A DNA stretch of 20,722 bases. It comes from a virus. The stretch spans positions 1-20,722 of the IMG/VR virus record IMGVR_UViG_3300023174_000743; one strand, written 5' to 3'. Positions 1 to 8,277 of this stretch are shown piece by piece. Numbering within the stretch: position 1 is the first letter of the stretch; each line of letters begins with the position of its first letter. A model generated the notes under the pieces. The model had not been told where the DNA came from, ran no database searches, and saw only the letters and a list, made by a program, of their open reading frames with translations. A program made the translations under genes and the position numbers.

Positions 1-932
1 TTCAATTAGCAAATAACAATACAACAGACGCAGTTGATATTGGTTTCTTTGGACAATACAATCAGGGCGTATCAAACGTTCACTCTGGATTGTATCGTGA
101 CTCATCCGATGATACATGGAAGTTGTTTAGAGGCTATAACATTGAACCACAGACAAAGATTTTTACATCGAATAATGGATTCGCATGGGCAAACTTGTCG
201 ATTGGTGCGCTTACAGCCGCAAACAGTATTAACATTGGAACGGGGCAAACATATAAGATCAATGGCGTTGACATTTTAAGCGCAACAACATTAGGGTCTT
301 CAGTCGTTAACACATCAATCACATCAACTGGTACAATTACTTCAGGCACATGGTCTGGTTCTTTTGGTGCAGTTAGCGGTGCAAACTTAACTTCATTAAA
401 CGCAAACAACATTGCAACAGGAACAGTAGCGCCAGCAAGACTTGCTTCAGGCACAGCAGACGCTACGACATTCTTACGTGGTGACAGTACTTGGGCTTCT
501 GCGGCTGTTTCAATTACAAATAACATTGCAACAGATGCAACATTCTATCCAATATTCACTAGCGTGACAACAGGATCAATTGTTGGTGCAAATACATCAT
601 CTACAAAATTAACGTTCAATCCAAGTTCTGGATTATTAACGTCAACTGATTACAATTCATCTTCTGATGTAACACTAAAAGAAAACTTTACGGAGATTGT
701 AAATCCATTAGACATTATATCTCAGCTTGATGGCTTTGGATTTAGTTGGAAAGATACAAAAGAAAAATCTTATGGGCTGTCAGCGCAACAAGTTGAAACA
801 GTACTTCCTGAAATCGTTAGGGTTCGTCCTGACGGCACAAAGGGTATTAATTATTTGAATTTGATTGCCTTTTTGGTAGAAGGAATTAAAGATTTAAAAG
901 AAGAAGTTCGCCAACTTAAGTCTTATAAATAA
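1..932 (+). CDS. Tail fibre protein with C-terminal S74 (endosialidase-type) chaperone domain, 5' partial
   Basis: The frame is open from base 3 of the window with no start in view, so this is the C-terminal part (about 309 codons) of a longer fibre. A TTG at 90 is in frame but is not needed as a start. The visible middle is the Gly/Ser/Thr/Ala-rich beta repeat sequence usual in phage fibres, including GTADATTFLRGDSTW. The last ~90 residues match the peptidase S74 chaperone family: SSSDVTLKEN, then FGFSWKD, YGLSAQQVE, INYLNLIAFLVEGIKDLK and a short terminal coiled coil. Family members trimerise the fibre and then cut themselves off before the Ser of the Ser-Asp dyad; here that would be Ser at 663-665 and Asp at 666-668. 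It is the first of three adjacent fibre-like genes. Family assignment is firm. Receptor and host are unknown. Confidence 0.9.
   Translation, partial: QLANNNTTDAVDIGFFGQYNQGVSNVHSGLYRDSSDDTWKLFRGYNIEPQTKIFTSNNGFAWANLSIGALTAANSINIGTGQTYKINGVDILSATTLGSSVVNTSITSTGTITSGTWSGSFGAVSGANLTSLNANNIATGTVAPARLASGTADATTFLRGDSTWASAAVSITNNIATDATFYPIFTSVTTGSIVGANTSSTKLTFNPSSGLLTSTDYNSSSDVTLKENFTEIVNPLDIISQLDGFGFSWKDTKEKSYGLSAQQVETVLPEIVRVRPDGTKGINYLNLIAFLVEGIKDLKEEVRQLKSYK
924..931 (+). promoter_or_regulatory. T4-type late promoter box TATAAATA
   Basis: Exact TATAAATA, 26 bp before the ATG at 958. It overlaps the TAA stop (930-932) of the preceding fibre gene. T4 late promoters use TATAAATA at about -10, and cyanophage late promoters use NATAAATA. 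The position before a structural gene supports function, but the start of transcription is not shown. Confidence 0.7.
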
Positions 933-957
933 GACAAGTTGACACAAAGGATAAAAA

Positions 958-1647
958 ATGGCAATTAAAGTCGGTAGTTGTACAGTCATTGATGACACAA
1001 GAAATCTAGCAAATGTATGTTCGATTTCATTAGTGTCTGGCGGGCAAGGAACAACAGGACAAGTTTTAAAATCTCAAGGCACAGGACAACCTTCAACTTG
1101 GGGTGCAGTTGATGCTATTACCAATTATGCATATGAGAGTCGTGGCAGTTTAAGGGGCACAACTCCAACAGATGGCTCACAAGCGTATGTGGGTGGATTA
1201 GGATATTTTGTATTTGAATTATCATCAACAGAACCAGATGACGATGAGACTGCATTTCGGACAGCGACAGGCGCATGGATTCTTTCTGCGCCTACATGGG
1301 ACTTTACTAAAACATACACAGAATTCGAAAGAGTAGGCAGAAACTATACAGTATTAGTTGACAATACTATAGGTTCAGTTCAGGGATGTCCAGTATGTAT
1401 GAATGCGAACATTCCTGGTGCATCAGCGGGAGATTTTTATCAAGTACAAGCATATTGCGGATGTCCATATTTTGGAGAAGTTCGTGCTAGATACAATGAA
1501 GCAACAGGATGCGTACTAATTATTGGATCAGTTCCATGCATATGTTCATCAATCTCTGTATCTTGTGGATACGGATATGTCTGTGTTTGCAATATTGGCA
1601 ATTTCACTTGCGTATGCAAATGGAATGTATATGTCCAAAAAGTATAA
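958..1647 (+). CDS. Tail fibre-like protein with cysteine-rich C-terminus
   Basis: 229 aa, with an AAAGGA ribosome site 5-6 nt before the ATG. The N-terminal third carries the common fibre motif GGQGTTGQVLKSQGTGQPSTWG (only its general G-x-x-G-Q-V-L pattern is diagnostic). A middle segment at about residues 75-120 (YFVFELSSTEPDDDETAF, then GAWIL) resembles small beta domains of phage tailspikes. From about residue 142 onward the composition changes: 12 of the protein's 14 cysteines lie in the last ~88 residues, many as C-x-C pairs (GCPVC, YCGCP, CIC, CVC). It sits between the S74 fibre and the giant Cys-rich protein and shares the latter's bias, so the two may act together in one distal fibre structure. 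No enzymatic motif was seen. The role as an accessory fibre or adhesin is inferred from context. Confidence 0.7.
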   Translation: MAIKVGSCTVIDDTRNLANVCSISLVSGGQGTTGQVLKSQGTGQPSTWGAVDAITNYAYESRGSLRGTTPTDGSQAYVGGLGYFVFELSSTEPDDDETAFRTATGAWILSAPTWDFTKTYTEFERVGRNYTVLVDNTIGSVQGCPVCMNANIPGASAGDFYQVQAYCGCPYFGEVRARYNEATGCVLIIGSVPCICSSISVSCGYGYVCVCNIGNFTCVCKWNVYVQKV

Positions 1648-1650
1648 ATA
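1643..1650 (+). promoter_or_regulatory. T4-type late promoter box TATAAATA
   Basis: Exact TATAAATA, 33 bp before the ATG at 1684, again containing the TAA stop (1645-1647) of the upstream gene. It would drive the Cys-rich fibre gene and probably the assembly gene at 4978, which has no box of its own. Confidence 0.7.
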
Positions 1651-1683
1651 TAATTAATAAGATAAGCAAAAAAGGGGAAAACC

Positions 1684-4600
1684 ATGCCATTAGTGCGAGG
1701 AATTAGATTACTAAACTCACTTGAAACAGGAAACGTTTCGGGTGCATGTTTAGAAACAATAGTAACATGTCCTGCAAGAGCCGCTGATTTTGTCAGCATC
1801 TTGCAGTCTCCGGGATTCGCCTGTTTAGCCGCATCTTCAAACACATCGACATTCGCTGTAACACGTTCGAATACTGCATTAAATACATTAGCACAAACAA
1901 CAGTTGGTGCATGTATTTACTATTCAACACCTGCGTTTGCTAATAACTTTGCACAATCTGGTGCCGCATTTGATAACTTACTCACAAGTAACGATACACT
2001 CAAACACTTTTCAAATTCTGCTTTAACAATGTCCTGTGCATTTGCAACAGGATCAACATTTTTAACTTGTGCGGCCGCATCAAACACAAACTTGGCAAGA
2101 ATGTTTACTTGTCCAATTACGGCATGTTGTATTTTTGCAAGTTCTGCGGCTATGGCTAGTTTAGCCGGAAATGCAAACATTGTATCTTATCTGTTTAATG
2201 ATACTACTGCGGCCGCATGTTTCAGTGCATATGGTGGTGCAACAGCAGTATGTAATGCATTTGGTGGAACTGCATACATTGATTACATATTACAGGCTGG
2301 CAAAACTTGTGCGGCTTTTGCTTGTTCTGCTATCGGACCATATGCATTTACAAATGCACTTTCTGCAAATTGTTTCATTAAAAATGCATGTGCGCTTTGC
2401 GTTCTTGTTAACTTGCCAGCATGTTGTGCGCTAGGAACAAGTTGTACATTCACTTGTTTTGCCGCATCAACTTATGGCATTCCTTGTGCAACAACAGAAT
2501 ATCTTGCAGGAAATACATCATTCATTACTCAAATATTCTCATTAAATTCTTGCGCTCAATTAGGTGCTTTAGTTTATAACAATTCGTTCATCTCTTGCTA
2601 TTATAAGTCAACAACACCATTCAGTAACAAATTTAATTGTTTCTGGAATAATCAAGACAATACAACATGTGGTGGAAGATATTGCTGTCCAGAAGCATCA
2701 GCATCTCCTTGGAATTCTTCTTGGTGCTATGGAACTGTCGGTTCTACATTTGGTGTAAGAACTCCGTGCATGGAATGTTTTATGACAGCACAGGAATCAG
2801 CTTATTACTACAATGCATATGTTAATTTATCTGGTGCTCTGTCTTCATCAAATAACGGCAACTTTATGATGCTTGGTGGTGGATATCAATTGCAAGGGCA
2901 AGGTACAATCCCAATGTGTGCATGTTGTGATGGTGTTAATTATTGTAACACAATTAATGGTGCGCCAGATCATACAACGGCAAAAACATCAGGATTCTTC
3001 GTGTGCTGTCCTGCAATGTTATATTCAAACACTAATGGATGTACTTGGTTCAGATTACCTGGATTCTGTATTCCAAATACTGCATTCACATCTTTATGTT
3101 GTGATGGCTTCAGCTATAATGCATGTACTGCTGGCCAGTGCGGTAAAGTTGAAATTCAATGGGGTTTAGGATCATTCACATGTGAATGTGGAATCTGGAC
3201 TGGATTTAGAATTAGCAATCTTTGCTGTAAGAGTCATGCTGTTTTTGGTTATGCATGTACTTGTGTGTTAGCTAATAACACACCTGGCGCTTGGACAGTA
3301 TGTGTGGGTAAACCACATCCATTTGCGCTATTGACTTTCTGCTGTGGATTCTTCTCAGGTATTGGTGGAGATTGCATAACAACCAACTTTAGTGTCACTT
3401 CGCCATATTCAGGCCTGGCTGGATGCTATACTAATGCACCATCGACTTGTTGTTATTATGGATATATGCTTCCAAGATACATCATAGGTAAAATTACAGG
3501 CGGAACAGATTCTTGTGCATTTCAAATAAATTCTTGTTCAGCATGTTGCTGTAACTGTACTTCATGCTATAACATTTGTAACTGGATATGTGGAACTTGT
3601 TTCTGTAATGGTTGCTTATCTAGAGATTGTGAAAGACCTATTGACAATCCATTCTGTTACATGTTTGATAGATTTGCTTGTTGTTCCATATACAAATCAT
3701 ATAATCCAACAATGAATTTTATGACATGTGTTTGGGGATGCACAACAAACATAAGATCATGGCTATGGCAACTTGCAGTAGGTGAAACTGTTCAGGCATA
3801 CTATGGAGAGAATGTTACAACGCATAGTACATGTACTGTTTTAGAGTGGAATGCCGGATCACCCAGAAAATGTGATTTAACTGGTGGTGCCAATCAATTA
3901 CTTCAGATAGGTTGTGCGCCACTTGGCGGTGCAGTTCCTATAGGAAATACTATTTTATTTCTTAGCACGCCATATGTAGAATCTCCAGATAAAAGTTCTT
4001 ATAACTTCTATTCATTTAGTGCGGCTTGTGGCGCTTGTTGCGAATTGTCATCAATTTGTAATAATTTCACTTGGGGCTCAAGCATTACTTGTCCAGATTC
4101 ATATTGTAGCTCCGGTACAGGCGTTAGAGATTTTAACTGCGTTTGCAACGGTTATTATGTAGATTTTAACAATCCTGCATGTAATAATGCTGTTAGACTA
4201 GGATTTACTAGTAGAATAAGTTGTGCAAATACTTTTGTTAGTATTATACCGTGTTTTGGTAGTTGCGGTACCTACGGAGCAAGTACTAGATTTAATTATC
4301 CAAATCAAGCATTATGTGCCCAAGAAATTTATGGATGTAAAACATGTATGTCTACTGCTTATCCAAGTTGCCCTGAAAAATGTTTTGATTATTGTAACAT
4401 AGGATGGCATACATACAACTGTGGTGGCGGTGGTAGTCCGTTTACATGTGGTAGTACCCCAAGGGGTGGTATTACGTGCGGCATCCAACAGGGTTGTTTT
4501 GGAAGTTTTCCTGGACAAGTTTTGTTCGCATTTTGCGATTCATTCATGTTCACACAAGGCATGTGTGGCGGAGTATGTTGTATTCGTTTAACTGGTTGGC

Positions 4601-4959
4601 CTTGTCCACTAGTTTATAGTGGTGGCTGTTGTTGGAATTGGGGTTCTAGTCCTTGTACTCCTTGTACTAGTTCAGGACATTCGAGATGTTTATTTTATCT
4701 TGGATGCTGTCCTAGTGCGGGTAGATGTGGATATTCAGGAGCATCTTATGGATGGATGGAAACCTGCCCACAGGCTAGTTTCTCAGTCATATGTGCATTT
4801 GCGTGTGCGTATGCAGGTAGAAATCCATGTCTTGTTTGTACTGCAAATGGTATGCCAAGTGTGACAGTTGGTCAGATCATGTGTGGTAGCGGATTCTATG
4901 CAAATGGACAAGTGTACACCACATGTGCATTTAAACTAAGATTTGTGGACATGTTCTAA
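1684..4959 (+). CDS. Giant cysteine-rich tail fibre/adhesin-like protein
   Basis: 1091 aa, with a late promoter box 33 bp upstream and an AGGGG ribosome site before the ATG. By hand count it has about 118 cysteines (near 11 %), against about 4 in the 629-aa sheath in the same window. Residues 1 to about 300 show degenerate Ala/Ser/Asn/Thr repeats of the SNTALNTLA kind known from phage fibre shafts. The remainder is rich in Gly, Tyr, Trp, Asn and Cys, with many CC and C-x-C pairs and a peak at about residues 609-650 that includes ACCCNC. No signal peptide, membrane span or catalytic motif was seen. It is followed by a tail-fibre assembly gene, which supports a distal fibre or receptor-binding role. 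Disulfide cross-linking or metal binding would be possible uses of the cysteines; neither is shown. The reading frame is clearly real, but no named family was recognised for the Cys-rich body. Confidence 0.8.
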   Translation: MPLVRGIRLLNSLETGNVSGACLETIVTCPARAADFVSILQSPGFACLAASSNTSTFAVTRSNTALNTLAQTTVGACIYYSTPAFANNFAQSGAAFDNLLTSNDTLKHFSNSALTMSCAFATGSTFLTCAAASNTNLARMFTCPITACCIFASSAAMASLAGNANIVSYLFNDTTAAACFSAYGGATAVCNAFGGTAYIDYILQAGKTCAAFACSAIGPYAFTNALSANCFIKNACALCVLVNLPACCALGTSCTFTCFAASTYGIPCATTEYLAGNTSFITQIFSLNSCAQLGALVYNNSFISCYYKSTTPFSNKFNCFWNNQDNTTCGGRYCCPEASASPWNSSWCYGTVGSTFGVRTPCMECFMTAQESAYYYNAYVNLSGALSSSNNGNFMMLGGGYQLQGQGTIPMCACCDGVNYCNTINGAPDHTTAKTSGFFVCCPAMLYSNTNGCTWFRLPGFCIPNTAFTSLCCDGFSYNACTAGQCGKVEIQWGLGSFTCECGIWTGFRISNLCCKSHAVFGYACTCVLANNTPGAWTVCVGKPHPFALLTFCCGFFSGIGGDCITTNFSVTSPYSGLAGCYTNAPSTCCYYGYMLPRYIIGKITGGTDSCAFQINSCSACCCNCTSCYNICNWICGTCFCNGCLSRDCERPIDNPFCYMFDRFACCSIYKSYNPTMNFMTCVWGCTTNIRSWLWQLAVGETVQAYYGENVTTHSTCTVLEWNAGSPRKCDLTGGANQLLQIGCAPLGGAVPIGNTILFLSTPYVESPDKSSYNFYSFSAACGACCELSSICNNFTWGSSITCPDSYCSSGTGVRDFNCVCNGYYVDFNNPACNNAVRLGFTSRISCANTFVSIIPCFGSCGTYGASTRFNYPNQALCAQEIYGCKTCMSTAYPSCPEKCFDYCNIGWHTYNCGGGGSPFTCGSTPRGGITCGIQQGCFGSFPGQVLFAFCDSFMFTQGMCGGVCCIRLTGWPCPLVYSGGCCWNWGSSPCTPCTSSGHSRCLFYLGCCPSAGRCGYSGASYGWMETCPQASFSVICAFACAYAGRNPCLVCTANGMPSVTVGQIMCGSGFYANGQVYTTCAFKLRFVDMF

Positions 4960-4977
4960 CATTTAAAAAAGAAAAAA

Positions 4978-5409
4978 ATGAAACTTGTCATATCGAATAA
5001 CCGTGTAGTTGCAACTTTAAAGGATGAATATATAGGACCACATGAGTGGATCCTACCTCCATCCGACTTTGATGAGTCTAGAGCATTAGAATATACTGTA
5101 GATGATGCGGGTAATTTTAGTTTACCTGCATCTCCTACAGTATTGGAAGTTCTAGAGCAAGCTGTCCAAAAAAGATTAGATGATTTTGCTAAAACTAAAA
5201 AGTATAGCGATATCGGAAATGCGACAACATATATAAGTTCATCAGTAACAAAATATAAGAATGAGGGTACATATGCATCTACTGCTAGAGATAGCACATG
5301 GATTGCATTTTACCAAATCATCAATGATGCAAATGATGGTAAGAGACAACAAATCAAAGAATTTTCTGAGATTGAGTCTGAATTACCAACACTTACTTGG
5401 CCAACATAA
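4978..5409 (+). CDS. Tail fibre assembly protein, DUF4376-like
   Basis: 143 aa. The C-terminal ~80 residues follow the pattern of the DUF4376-type domain found in phage tail-fibre assembly proteins: a VQKRLDDFAKTKKY helix, an YISSSV-KYKNEGTYASTARDSTWIAFYQI segment (Ala-Arg-Asp then Trp), and the ending PTLTWP. The N-terminal part, with NNRVVATLKDEY and WILPPSDFDE, is like the small beta module that precedes the domain. It lies 18 bp after the Cys-rich fibre gene, with only a weak A-rich ribosome site and no late box, so it is probably co-transcribed. By analogy with tail-fibre chaperones it may help fold, or cap, the fibre encoded just upstream. The family match is from memory of the pattern; the partnership is inferred from adjacency. 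Confidence 0.75.
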   Translation: MKLVISNNRVVATLKDEYIGPHEWILPPSDFDESRALEYTVDDAGNFSLPASPTVLEVLEQAVQKRLDDFAKTKKYSDIGNATTYISSSVTKYKNEGTYASTARDSTWIAFYQIINDANDGKRQQIKEFSEIESELPTLTWPT

Positions 5410-5424
5410 AAATATCAAAAAAAC

Positions 5425-5453
5425 TTGACAAATTGAGTTATATATAGTATAGT
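5425..5453 (+). promoter_or_regulatory. Sigma70-type promoter for the glycosyltransferase-carbamoyltransferase operon
   Basis: TTGACA at 5425-5430, a 17-bp spacer, and TATAGT at 5448-5453. This is a consensus -35 with optimal spacing. It lies in the only gap before the GT9 gene, and no NATAAATA box is present there. This suggests expression by unmodified host RNA polymerase, early in infection. Confidence 0.8.
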
Positions 5454-5475
5454 GTTTGATGTGAAGCGACACTAT
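5449..5475. repeat. Inverted repeat overlapping the -10 and start of the early promoter
   Basis: ATAGTGT (5449-5455) and ACACTAT (5469-5475) are perfect 7-bp inverted arms 13 bp apart. The left arm overlaps the -10 element. This could be an operator for a repressor or a 5'-UTR stem-loop. The sequence alone does not separate the two, and chance is possible. Confidence 0.4.
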
Positions 5476-5501
5476 TCATCTTGAAAGGATTATGAAATAA
5501 T

Positions 5502-6440
5502 ATGAAAAAAATAATTTATATTGACGGTGGTGCCGGAAGAGCGATTGCGGCACTACCAGCACTTGAAAAATTAGTTAAAAACAAAAGACCTGAAGATGAC
5601 ATAAAAATTATTGTCATGGGTTGGGACAATTTATATTGGGGCAATCAACTGCTTCAAGACATTACATTTAGCGCAGATACAAAAGGTATCTTTGATCTAG
5701 TCTTAAAAGACGCAGACAAATACATCAGTCCAGAACCATACAAACTTCCAGAGTACTATAATCAAAAAGTATCTCTAGCCGAAGCGTTCGACATTGAAAT
5801 CAATGGCACACATGACCATTCTGATTTACCTCCACTCAAGTTATACACTAGCAAAGCAGAAGAAAAGAATGCGGCTAATTTACTTGCAGACGTAAAGATG
5901 CAACAGAAAAAAGACAAAACGCTTATCATTCAACCCTATGGTAGAAGTGCAAGAGTTGATCGTGCTGACATTATCGATGATTCTTCTAGAGGTCTTGATT
6001 CACATGCATACTTGCGTTTAGTCAGAAAACTCTCAACAAAGTATAATCTTATTTTGTTTGCAGAAAAACCATTTCACCAGCCAGATGATAACTTCACATT
6101 CAAGCCTGAGATGGATTTGAGAATGTGGTCTGCTGTCATTGAAGCGGCTGATTATTTTGTTGGATGTGATTCTGTTGGTCAGCACATGGCAAGAGCATTT
6201 GAAAAGCCAGGAACTGTTTTCATTGGATCGACATTTGCAAAGAACGTATCTTATCCTGAGTGGTTTAATATTTACGAAAGACAAGGAATTGAAAAGAAAT
6301 ATTCTCCAATTCGTATTTCGGGATTAGACTCACATCTAGCGGATAGATATAATGACAAGTGCATGGACTTGTCCGATAAAGACGTAGACGAATTGTTTAT
6401 GTCAATTGTTAAAGATATAGAAAAAAAGGTAGGAAAATAA
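5502..6440 (+). CDS. Glycosyltransferase family 9-like (ADP-heptose:LPS heptosyltransferase-like)
   Basis: 312 aa. The N-terminal GGAGRAIAALPALEKL (residues 9-24) matches the Gly-rich loop and helix that open GT9 heptosyltransferases. The C-terminal half has the family's donor-site signature, ADYFVGCDSVGQHMARAF then GTVFIGST (about residues 217-244), corresponding to the usual D-S-G/V-x-x-H-x-A pattern. GT9 enzymes transfer heptose from an ADP-activated donor to lipopolysaccharide core or protein. The gene is first in an early operon, 1 bp ahead of the carbamoyltransferase. The AAAGGA ribosome site (5484-5489) lies 12 nt before this ATG and only 2 nt before another ATG that opens a two-codon frame (ATG AAA TAA, 5492-5500). 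The nearby HldD-like epimerase fits an ADP-heptose donor. The acceptor is unknown. Confidence 0.8.
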   Translation: MKKIIYIDGGAGRAIAALPALEKLVKNKRPEDDIKIIVMGWDNLYWGNQLLQDITFSADTKGIFDLVLKDADKYISPEPYKLPEYYNQKVSLAEAFDIEINGTHDHSDLPPLKLYTSKAEEKNAANLLADVKMQQKKDKTLIIQPYGRSARVDRADIIDDSSRGLDSHAYLRLVRKLSTKYNLILFAEKPFHQPDDNFTFKPEMDLRMWSAVIEAADYFVGCDSVGQHMARAFEKPGTVFIGSTFAKNVSYPEWFNIYERQGIEKKYSPIRISGLDSHLADRYNDKCMDLSDKDVDELFMSIVKDIEKKVGK

Positions 6441-6441
6441 T

Positions 6442-8250
6442 ATGAGTTATAATATTTTAGGTATCAATCCTGGTCATAATGGTTCTGCGGCTTTAGTTGC
6501 AGATGGTGAAGTTGTGTACTATGTTGAAGAAGAAAGATTGAGCCGTTCTAAGTATGATGGTAATCCATTCAGAGGCATGTTAGACATTATCAACAAATGG
6601 GAAATTCATGAATTGATTATTGCTGGCACTGGACAAGAAGAACATAAACTTCCTTGGACAGGTGAAGATGCATATACTGCACTTGTTCGCAAGTTCTATC
6701 CTAAAGTAAAAGTTACTAAACTTGGGCATGAACATCATTTGGGACATGCCGCATCTGCATTTTATAATTCTGGTTTTGACAAAGCAATTGCAATTATTGT
6801 AGATGGTGCTGGTTCTTTGAAACAAGAAAAGCTAGATGAAGAAGGTAAAAATATTGCAGAAGGATATGAGACAGAATCAATTTGGGTGTGTGAATATCCA
6901 ACTAAATTCTCGCCAATGCTTAAAGTATATGGTAGCAATGCTGGAAACAAAGTACGTTCCAATATTTTTGACTTTGATGGTGGTGCAACAACTATCACAA
7001 AAACATATGAAGCAGTATCTCAGTACTTAGGATTTGGTTTCATTGAAGCTGGTAAGACTATGGGACTTGCACCATATGGAAAGAAAGATGATTCTATTCC
7101 AAATTTATTCAATGGTAATAGAGGGTCTAAGGATGTGTTTTTGCCAATGTATCCAGCTGGAGCATTCATCGATGAAGCAAGATTTCCTCAACTCGCAAGA
7201 ACCCGTGATCCTAAAGAATGGCATAATGATCCCGAAAAATTAACTGACATTGAAAAGAATCTTGCATGGCAAATTCAGCAAGATACACAAAAACTTGTTG
7301 GTGATTACATTGAAGGTGCAGTTGCCGCACTCAAAGATGAAATTCAGAATATTGTTATTGCAGGTGGTTATGGTTTGAATTGCGTTGCAAACTATTACTT
7401 CAAGAAACGTTTTCCACATCTAAACATTTACGTTGAACCTATTGCACATGATGCAGGAACGTCAATTGGTGTTGCTAAACTTGCGTGGCACAATAATCCT
7501 GATAACAAAAATTTTAGAAGTAGTCCGCAAAAAAGCATTTACTATGGACCAGAGTATTCAACAGAAGTACTTGAAGATATTTTAACTCAAGTGAAAGCTG
7601 AAAATTTTATTGAAGTGACTCCTACTACAAAAGAAGAAATCGCACAATTGATTGCTGACAGAAACATTGTTTCAATCTTTCAAGGCCGCTCAGAAGCTGG
7701 TCCTCGTGCATTGGGTAATCGTTCTATTCTTTATGATGCAAGAGACCCTGAGGGTAAAGACAAGGTTAACATTGTCAAAGGCAGGGAATGGTTTAGACCA
7801 TTTGCAGGGTCTTGTTTGCTAGAAGATGCAAACGATTGGTTTGACATGGCTGGACTTGAAGAGTCTCCATTTATGATGTATGCAGTTAATGTTGCGGCAG
7901 ACAAAGTAAGTGAGATTCCTTGTGTTACACACGTTGATGATACATGTCGTGTACAAACTGTATCTGAAGAGAATAACAAGCATTTCTATGAATTGATTAA
8001 AGCATATAAAGACATTACTGGTGTTCCAGTTATATTTAACACTTCATTCAATCTTGCTGGTGAGCCTTTAGTTGAAACACTACAAGATGCTTTAGGCACA
8101 CTATTCCGATCTAAATTGAAATATTTGTATCTTCCTGAGTTGAATGTTTTAGTTAAAAAATTAATTGCTGATCCTAATTCAACCGAAACAAAAAAACTTA
8201 TAGTTGAAGTTCCAGAAACAGTTTTAGAAACATCAAAAACTGAAGAGTAA
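6442..8250 (+). CDS. Carbamoyltransferase, NodU/CmcH/TobZ family
   Basis: 602 aa, full length for the family. The N-terminal ASKHA-type domain begins MSYNILGINPGHNGSAAL and carries VEEERLSR. HEHHLGHAAS (about residues 96-105) gives the histidines that bind metal in TobZ-type enzymes, and VDGAG follows at 120-124. The C-terminal YrdC-like/transfer region has GRSEAGPRALGNRSIL (415-430), EWFRPFAGS near residue 450, and FNTSFNLAGEP near 535. These enzymes use carbamoyl phosphate and ATP to O-carbamoylate sugars or small molecules. The gene starts 1 bp after the GT9 gene and ends directly at a terminator, so the pair forms one operon. A reasonable inference is carbamoylation of a glycan made or attached by the neighbouring sugar enzymes. 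A nucleobase or other small-molecule target is not excluded. Confidence 0.93.
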   Translation: MSYNILGINPGHNGSAALVADGEVVYYVEEERLSRSKYDGNPFRGMLDIINKWEIHELIIAGTGQEEHKLPWTGEDAYTALVRKFYPKVKVTKLGHEHHLGHAASAFYNSGFDKAIAIIVDGAGSLKQEKLDEEGKNIAEGYETESIWVCEYPTKFSPMLKVYGSNAGNKVRSNIFDFDGGATTITKTYEAVSQYLGFGFIEAGKTMGLAPYGKKDDSIPNLFNGNRGSKDVFLPMYPAGAFIDEARFPQLARTRDPKEWHNDPEKLTDIEKNLAWQIQQDTQKLVGDYIEGAVAALKDEIQNIVIAGGYGLNCVANYYFKKRFPHLNIYVEPIAHDAGTSIGVAKLAWHNNPDNKNFRSSPQKSIYYGPEYSTEVLEDILTQVKAENFIEVTPTTKEEIAQLIADRNIVSIFQGRSEAGPRALGNRSILYDARDPEGKDKVNIVKGREWFRPFAGSCLLEDANDWFDMAGLEESPFMMYAVNVAADKVSEIPCVTHVDDTCRVQTVSEENNKHFYELIKAYKDITGVPVIFNTSFNLAGEPLVETLQDALGTLFRSKLKYLYLPELNVLVKKLIADPNSTETKKLIVEVPETVLETSKTEE

Positions 8251-8276
8251 AAAAAAGCACCGAAAGGTGCTTTTTT
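8251..8276. terminator. Bidirectional Rho-independent terminator
   Basis: AAAAAAGCACC, GAAA loop, GGTGCTTTTTT: a perfect 11-bp stem with a tetraloop and A/T runs on both sides. The rightward stop codon (8248-8250) abuts it on the left, and the leftward stop (8278-8280) is 1 bp away on the right, so one element serves both converging operons. Confidence 0.93.
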
Positions 8277-8277
8277 G

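Noticed and set aside
90-932. A start of the first fibre gene at TTG 90
   Set aside because: The same frame stays open to the window edge with fibre-like sequence (for example DIGFFGQYNQG), so the gene simply begins upstream.
2068-2220. Repeated GCGGCCGC (NotI-like) sites as a special element
   Set aside because: They arise from Ala-Ala codon pairs written as GCG/GCC under the apparent avoidance of GCWGC, not from a dedicated repeat.
1684-4959. The Cys-rich frame as a frame artefact or a recoded gene
   Set aside because: It has 1091 codons without a stop in an AT-rich sequence, a late box, a ribosome site, fibre-type repeats at its start, and an assembly gene after it. No alternative frame covers the region.
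1684-4959. Diversity-generating retroelement variable region in the fibre genes
   Set aside because: No reverse transcriptase gene and no template/variable repeat pair were seen in the window.
1684-4959. Zinc-finger or rubredoxin-type metal sites in the Cys-rich protein
   Set aside because: C-x-x-C pairs occur, but no regularly spaced four-ligand pattern could be followed by eye; left as an open possibility, not a call.
5410-5501. tRNA or small RNA gene in the 92-bp gap
   Set aside because: No cloverleaf could be folded; the gap is explained by a promoter, a short inverted repeat and a ribosome site.
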